Below are positions 6,435-8,865 of a DNA stretch of 8,865 nt, one piece after another. The stretch comes from JANPPS01 sp031428635 (GTDB lineage Bacteria; Pseudomonadota; Alphaproteobacteria; Acetobacterales; Acetobacteraceae), in contig JANPPS010000025.1 of assembly GCA_031428635.1 (NCBI GenBank), positions 1 to 8,865 of the forward strand. Direction: 5' to 3'. A program made the translations under genes and the position numbers. The notes under the pieces were generated by a model that did no database searches, was not told the origin of the DNA, and worked only from the letters and a program-made list of their open reading frames with translations. Within the stretch, counting starts at the first letter, position 1, and each line of letters begins with the position of its first letter.

Positions 6435-8150
6435 ATGCCGGATCTGCCGGCTTCAATCGAGCCGCCAAACCTATCTGCCGCCTTGGGTACGCCCCTGGCC
6501 ACCCGCATACCCGCCGCCGCCGCCGGGCGCAGCATCGTGCTGGTTGGGCTGATGGGCGCGGGTAAGACCAGTATCGGCCGGCGCCTGGCCGCGCGGCTGG
6601 GCCTGACGTTCCGGGATGCCGACGCCGAGATCGAGCTCGCGGCCGGCTGCACGATCGCCGAGCTGTTCAGCCGCTACGGCGAGGCTGATTTCCGCGCCGG
6701 GGAGCGGCGGGTAATCCGCCGGTTGCTATCGGGAGACCCGCTGGTTCTGGCCACCGGCGGCGGGGCGGTGATGGATGCCGAGACGCGGGCTACGATCCGC
6801 GCCGACTCCATCAGCGTATGGCTGCGCGTACCGTTGCCGACCCTGATACGCCGCGTGTCCGGCCGCACGAACCGCCCCCTACTGATGGGTGCCGACCCGG
6901 CGCAACGGCTGTCAGAGCTGATGGCGCGCCGCCACCCGATCTATGCCGAGGCCGACGTCGTAGTGGACGCGGGCGACGAGCATCCGGATCGGACCACCGC
7001 CCATGTGCTGGCCGCGTTGGAAGCATTCAGCCGCCCTCGTCGGCTGCAGGTGTCATTGGCGCAATCGAACTACGAAGTGCTGGTCGGTGAGAATTTGATC
7101 GATCGCGCCGGCGCGTTACTGGCGCCTGTGCTGCCGCAAAAACGCGTGGCGGTCGTGACCGATGCAACGGTCGCCGCATTACATCTGCCGGCCCTGCTTG
7201 CGGGCCTGGCCAAGACCGGCATCCAAACGCACACCATCGTGGTGTCGCCCGGCGAAGCGAGCAAAAGCCTGACCGGCTATCAGCAGGTCGTGGATGGACT
7301 GCTGGATTGGGGGGTGGAACGCGGCACAACAGTGCTGGCGTTAGGCGGCGGTGTCGTGGGTGATTTGGCCGGGTTCGCGGCGGCCACGACGCTGCGTGGC
7401 CTGCCGTTCGTGCAGGTACCAACGACGTTGCTGTCGCAGGTCGATAGCAGCGTCGGCGGCAAGACGGGCATCAATACCAAGCATGGCAAGAACCTGATCG
7501 GCGCGTTCCACCAGCCGCGCATGGTCCTGGCCGATACCGGGGTCCTCGGCACGTTGTCCGAGCGGGAGTTACGCGCCGGCTATGCGGAGGTGGCCAAGGC
7601 TGGGCTGATCGGCGACGCGGTGTTCTTCTCATGGCTCGAGCAGCACGGCCCGGCCGTGGCCGCCGGCGACCGCACAATGCAGGCGGAGGCCGTGATGCGC
7701 GCCTGCGCGTTCAAGGCGGGCGTCGTGGGTGACGATGAGCGGGAGGAACGCGCGTCCGGCGGCCGGGCGCTGTTGAACCTCGGTCACACCTTCGCCCATG
7801 CGCTGGAGGCTACGGTTGGTTACGGCGGCGGGCTACTGCATGGGGAGGCGGTGGCGATCGGCCTTGGTCTCGCGTTCCGGCTATCGGTGCGGCTGGGTCA
7901 CTGCCCGGCATCTGACGCGACCCGGGTGGAGGCGCATTTGGCCGCCATGGGCCTGCCGTCCGAGCTACGGGTTCTAAACCGGCGCTTCTCGGCGGCGGGG
8001 CTCGTGGAGCAGATGCGGCGGGATAAGAAGATGCGGGATGGCGCACTGCATTTCGTGCTGGTCCGCGGCGTGGGTGAGGCGTTTACCAGCGCCGACGTGC
8101 CGGCCGATACGGTGTTGGAACTGCTGCGGGACGAGGGGTGTGAGGCGTAG
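6423..8150 (+). CDS. aroKB: Bifunctional shikimate kinase / 3-dehydroquinate synthase (AroK-AroB fusion)
   Basis: One uninterrupted 575-residue frame carries two shikimate-pathway enzymes. Residues 38-205 are AroK, which phosphorylates shikimate: Walker A GLMGAGKTS (42-50), Asp65/Asp67 in FRDADAEIE, FRAGE (90-94), the ATGGGAV loop (110-116) and the lid GRTNRPLL (147-154). Residues 208-575 are AroB, the NAD- and metal-dependent enzyme that cyclises DAHP to 3-dehydroquinate: LALGGGVVGDLAGFAAATTL (305-324), VPTTLLSQVDSSVGGKTGIN (332-351), likely metal ligands Glu389, His455 (LNLGHTFAHALE) and His473 (LLHGEA), and RDKK (533-536). The joint is only a few residues long. The two enzymes act at different steps (second and fifth), so direct channelling is not expected. 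The frame is open upstream to 6174, but that part lies antisense to the tiny ORF and xerD and has no family similarity, so I start at 6423; ATG 6435 is also possible. A 37-residue N-terminal tail precedes AroK. Confidence 0.95.
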   Translation: MTRNMPDLPASIEPPNLSAALGTPLATRIPAAAAGRSIVLVGLMGAGKTSIGRRLAARLGLTFRDADAEIELAAGCTIAELFSRYGEADFRAGERRVIRRLLSGDPLVLATGGGAVMDAETRATIRADSISVWLRVPLPTLIRRVSGRTNRPLLMGADPAQRLSELMARRHPIYAEADVVVDAGDEHPDRTTAHVLAALEAFSRPRRLQVSLAQSNYEVLVGENLIDRAGALLAPVLPQKRVAVVTDATVAALHLPALLAGLAKTGIQTHTIVVSPGEASKSLTGYQQVVDGLLDWGVERGTTVLALGGGVVGDLAGFAAATTLRGLPFVQVPTTLLSQVDSSVGGKTGINTKHGKNLIGAFHQPRMVLADTGVLGTLSERELRAGYAEVAKAGLIGDAVFFSWLEQHGPAVAAGDRTMQAEAVMRACAFKAGVVGDDEREERASGGRALLNLGHTFAHALEATVGYGGGLLHGEAVAIGLGLAFRLSVRLGHCPASDATRVEAHLAAMGLPSELRVLNRRFSAAGLVEQMRRDKKMRDGALHFVLVRGVGEAFTSADVPADTVLELLRDEGCEA

Positions 8151-8586
8151 GGCCGGGCATGGCGATTAAGGGGTGTTCGACCCACAAACGCGGCAATGGG
8201 CCGGCCCATGACGGTCAGTCAGTTTCTCGGATGGTAGTAGACCAGGACTTACGGAATGGGCTCGATGGCATCCAGCTGATCGCGGTTAACAGTGGTATCG
8301 TAGCGGGCCCCGTGATCGTCGCAAACGTGTTCCGGGCTCAGTGTAGCGATCCGTGCTGCGACCCCGTTCGTTCAGCATTATTTTATGCTCGACCAGAACC
8401 GAGTTGCGATGCTGGTCCTGCCCCGTCGCAGGAATAGCTGAGGTGGGCGTCGATCGATGGCCTGGACGGATGGTCCACCTCGAAGCGCTCGGGCTCGATC
8501 TGCCGATGAGCGAATCGTACCGGCGGACCACACTTGTCGGTTAGCACTGGCCAAACCCGCGGCGCGACCTTCAGCCAGTCGCGTAT
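8151..8586. other. Intergenic stretch without a convincing gene, lower GC
   Basis: This 436-bp region lies between the converging ends of aroKB and mscL. Two 60-base blocks I counted (8221-8280, 8341-8400) are 52-53% G+C, well below the neighbouring genes. Open frames exist on both strands (for example 8159-8437 plus, and a 67-codon minus frame continuing mscL after its stop, 8586-8386), but none has a good start site or a family I recognise. A minus-strand segment near 8260-8360 translates to fairly protein-like text (DDHGARYDTTVNRDQLDAIE) without a start codon, so a decayed gene is possible. A perfect 14-bp palindrome, ATGGGCCGGCCCAT, is at 8196-8209, 46 bp past the aroKB stop, with no T-run. 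No tRNA or terminator seen. Confidence 0.5.
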
Positions 8587-8865
8587 CTAGATCAGAGTCG
8601 ACTTAGATTGCGTCAGCGCGGCGGGTACCTCGGCCTCCTTGGACTTGAACCGGCTCAGTGCTTTCACAACCCAGAAGATCGCAAAGCTCACGATCAGAAA
8701 CGAAATCACGGCGTTCAGGAAAAACCCGATATTCATCGTGATCGCCCCGGCCTTCTGCGCCGCCTCCAGTGTCGGCAGGTGCGCGCCATTCAGCGTAGTG
8801 AAAAGGTTGGTAAAGCCTATTCCGCCCAGCGCTAGGCCGAGCAACAGGGTGAACAGCCCCTCACC
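8587..8865 (-). CDS. mscL: Large-conductance mechanosensitive channel MscL, partial, with premature C-terminal stop
   Basis: MscL is a homopentameric inner-membrane channel that opens under membrane tension and vents solutes during sudden osmotic downshift. The frame is open to the right edge, so the N-terminus and most of the first helix are outside. Visible are the end of helix 1 and the loop (LLLGLALGGIGFTNLFTTL), a periplasmic segment (LPTLEAAQKAGAITMN), the second helix (NAVISFLIVSFAIFWVVKAL) and a charged cytoplasmic linker (SRFKSKEAEVP). The frame ends at TAG 8589-8587 after SKSTLI, yet the next codons in the same frame read IRDWLK. MscL proteins normally end in a cytoplasmic helix such as TEIRDLLK, so the stop replaces the Glu before Ile-Arg-Asp, one base from GAG. 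The pore helices present here are intact, and E. coli MscL tolerates loss of this helix bundle, so the channel may still work. Confidence 0.9.
   Translation of the reverse strand, partial: GEGLFTLLLGLALGGIGFTNLFTTLNGAHLPTLEAAQKAGAITMNIGFFLNAVISFLIVSFAIFWVVKALSRFKSKEAEVPAALTQSKSTLI

Noticed and set aside
8196..8209. 14-bp perfect palindrome as an aroKB terminator
   Set aside because: It has no loop and no following T-run on either strand, so it does not fit an intrinsic terminator.
8159..8437. Plus-strand 92-codon frame after aroKB
   Set aside because: No Shine-Dalgarno, no recognisable domain, Cys/Pro-rich tail and low GC unlike the real genes around it.
1161..8589. Stop-codon reassignment (TAA/TAG read as sense) to explain both interrupted genes
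   Set aside because: TAG ends mutT, the cinA-like gene, the 66-residue gene and aroKB, and TAA ends xerD, all at normal protein lengths; conserved genes contain no in-frame TAA or TAG.

Overview
The window is high-GC DNA, roughly two-thirds G+C by eye. It carries housekeeping genes in an order and style typical of an alphaproteobacterium. The closest impression is Rhodospirillales/Acetobacteraceae, an inference from the AroK-AroB fusion, the xerD-accA pair and the protein flavour; no taxonomic marker is present. I see no phage, transposase, CRISPR, rRNA or tRNA. I found no previously undescribed multi-gene system. The unusual content is two genes cut by single in-frame stop codons, a fused shikimate-pathway enzyme, two unannotated-looking small membrane proteins and a few inverted repeats.

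Layout, left to right. (1) 1-142, plus: the last 46 codons of a MutT-type 8-oxo-dGTP pyrophosphatase, running in from the left edge. (2) 114-1505, minus: a GT-C-like multi-spanning membrane protein split by an in-frame TAA at 1161-1163; its 3' end overlaps mutT tail to tail by 29 bp. (3) 1627-2382, plus: a stand-alone CinA N-terminal/molybdopterin-binding-domain protein, divergent from the membrane gene. (4) 2387-2587, minus: a 66-residue single-span membrane protein of unknown function behind a strong Shine-Dalgarno. (5) 2694-4238, minus: a DHA2 (EmrB/QacA-type) major facilitator efflux pump. (6) 4295-5257 accA, 5267-6205 xerD and 6210-6353 a tiny membrane protein, all minus and packed 4-9 bp apart, apparently one operon read tiny ORF, xerD, accA, with the MFS gene 56 bp further downstream. 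(7) 6423-8150, plus: fused shikimate kinase/3-dehydroquinate synthase (aroKB), divergent from the operon across about 70 bp. (8) 8151-8586: a lower-GC stretch with no convincing gene. (9) 8587-8865, minus: mscL, running off the right edge, with a premature stop in its C-terminal helix.

Together the intact genes serve central functions: aromatic amino acid precursors (aroKB), the carboxyltransferase step of fatty acid synthesis (accA), chromosome dimer resolution (xerD), nucleotide pool sanitation (mutT), drug efflux (MFS) and osmotic safety (mscL). The two interrupted genes are ones a cell can usually do without, which fits mild gene decay in this strain, though base-call errors cannot be excluded from one sequence.
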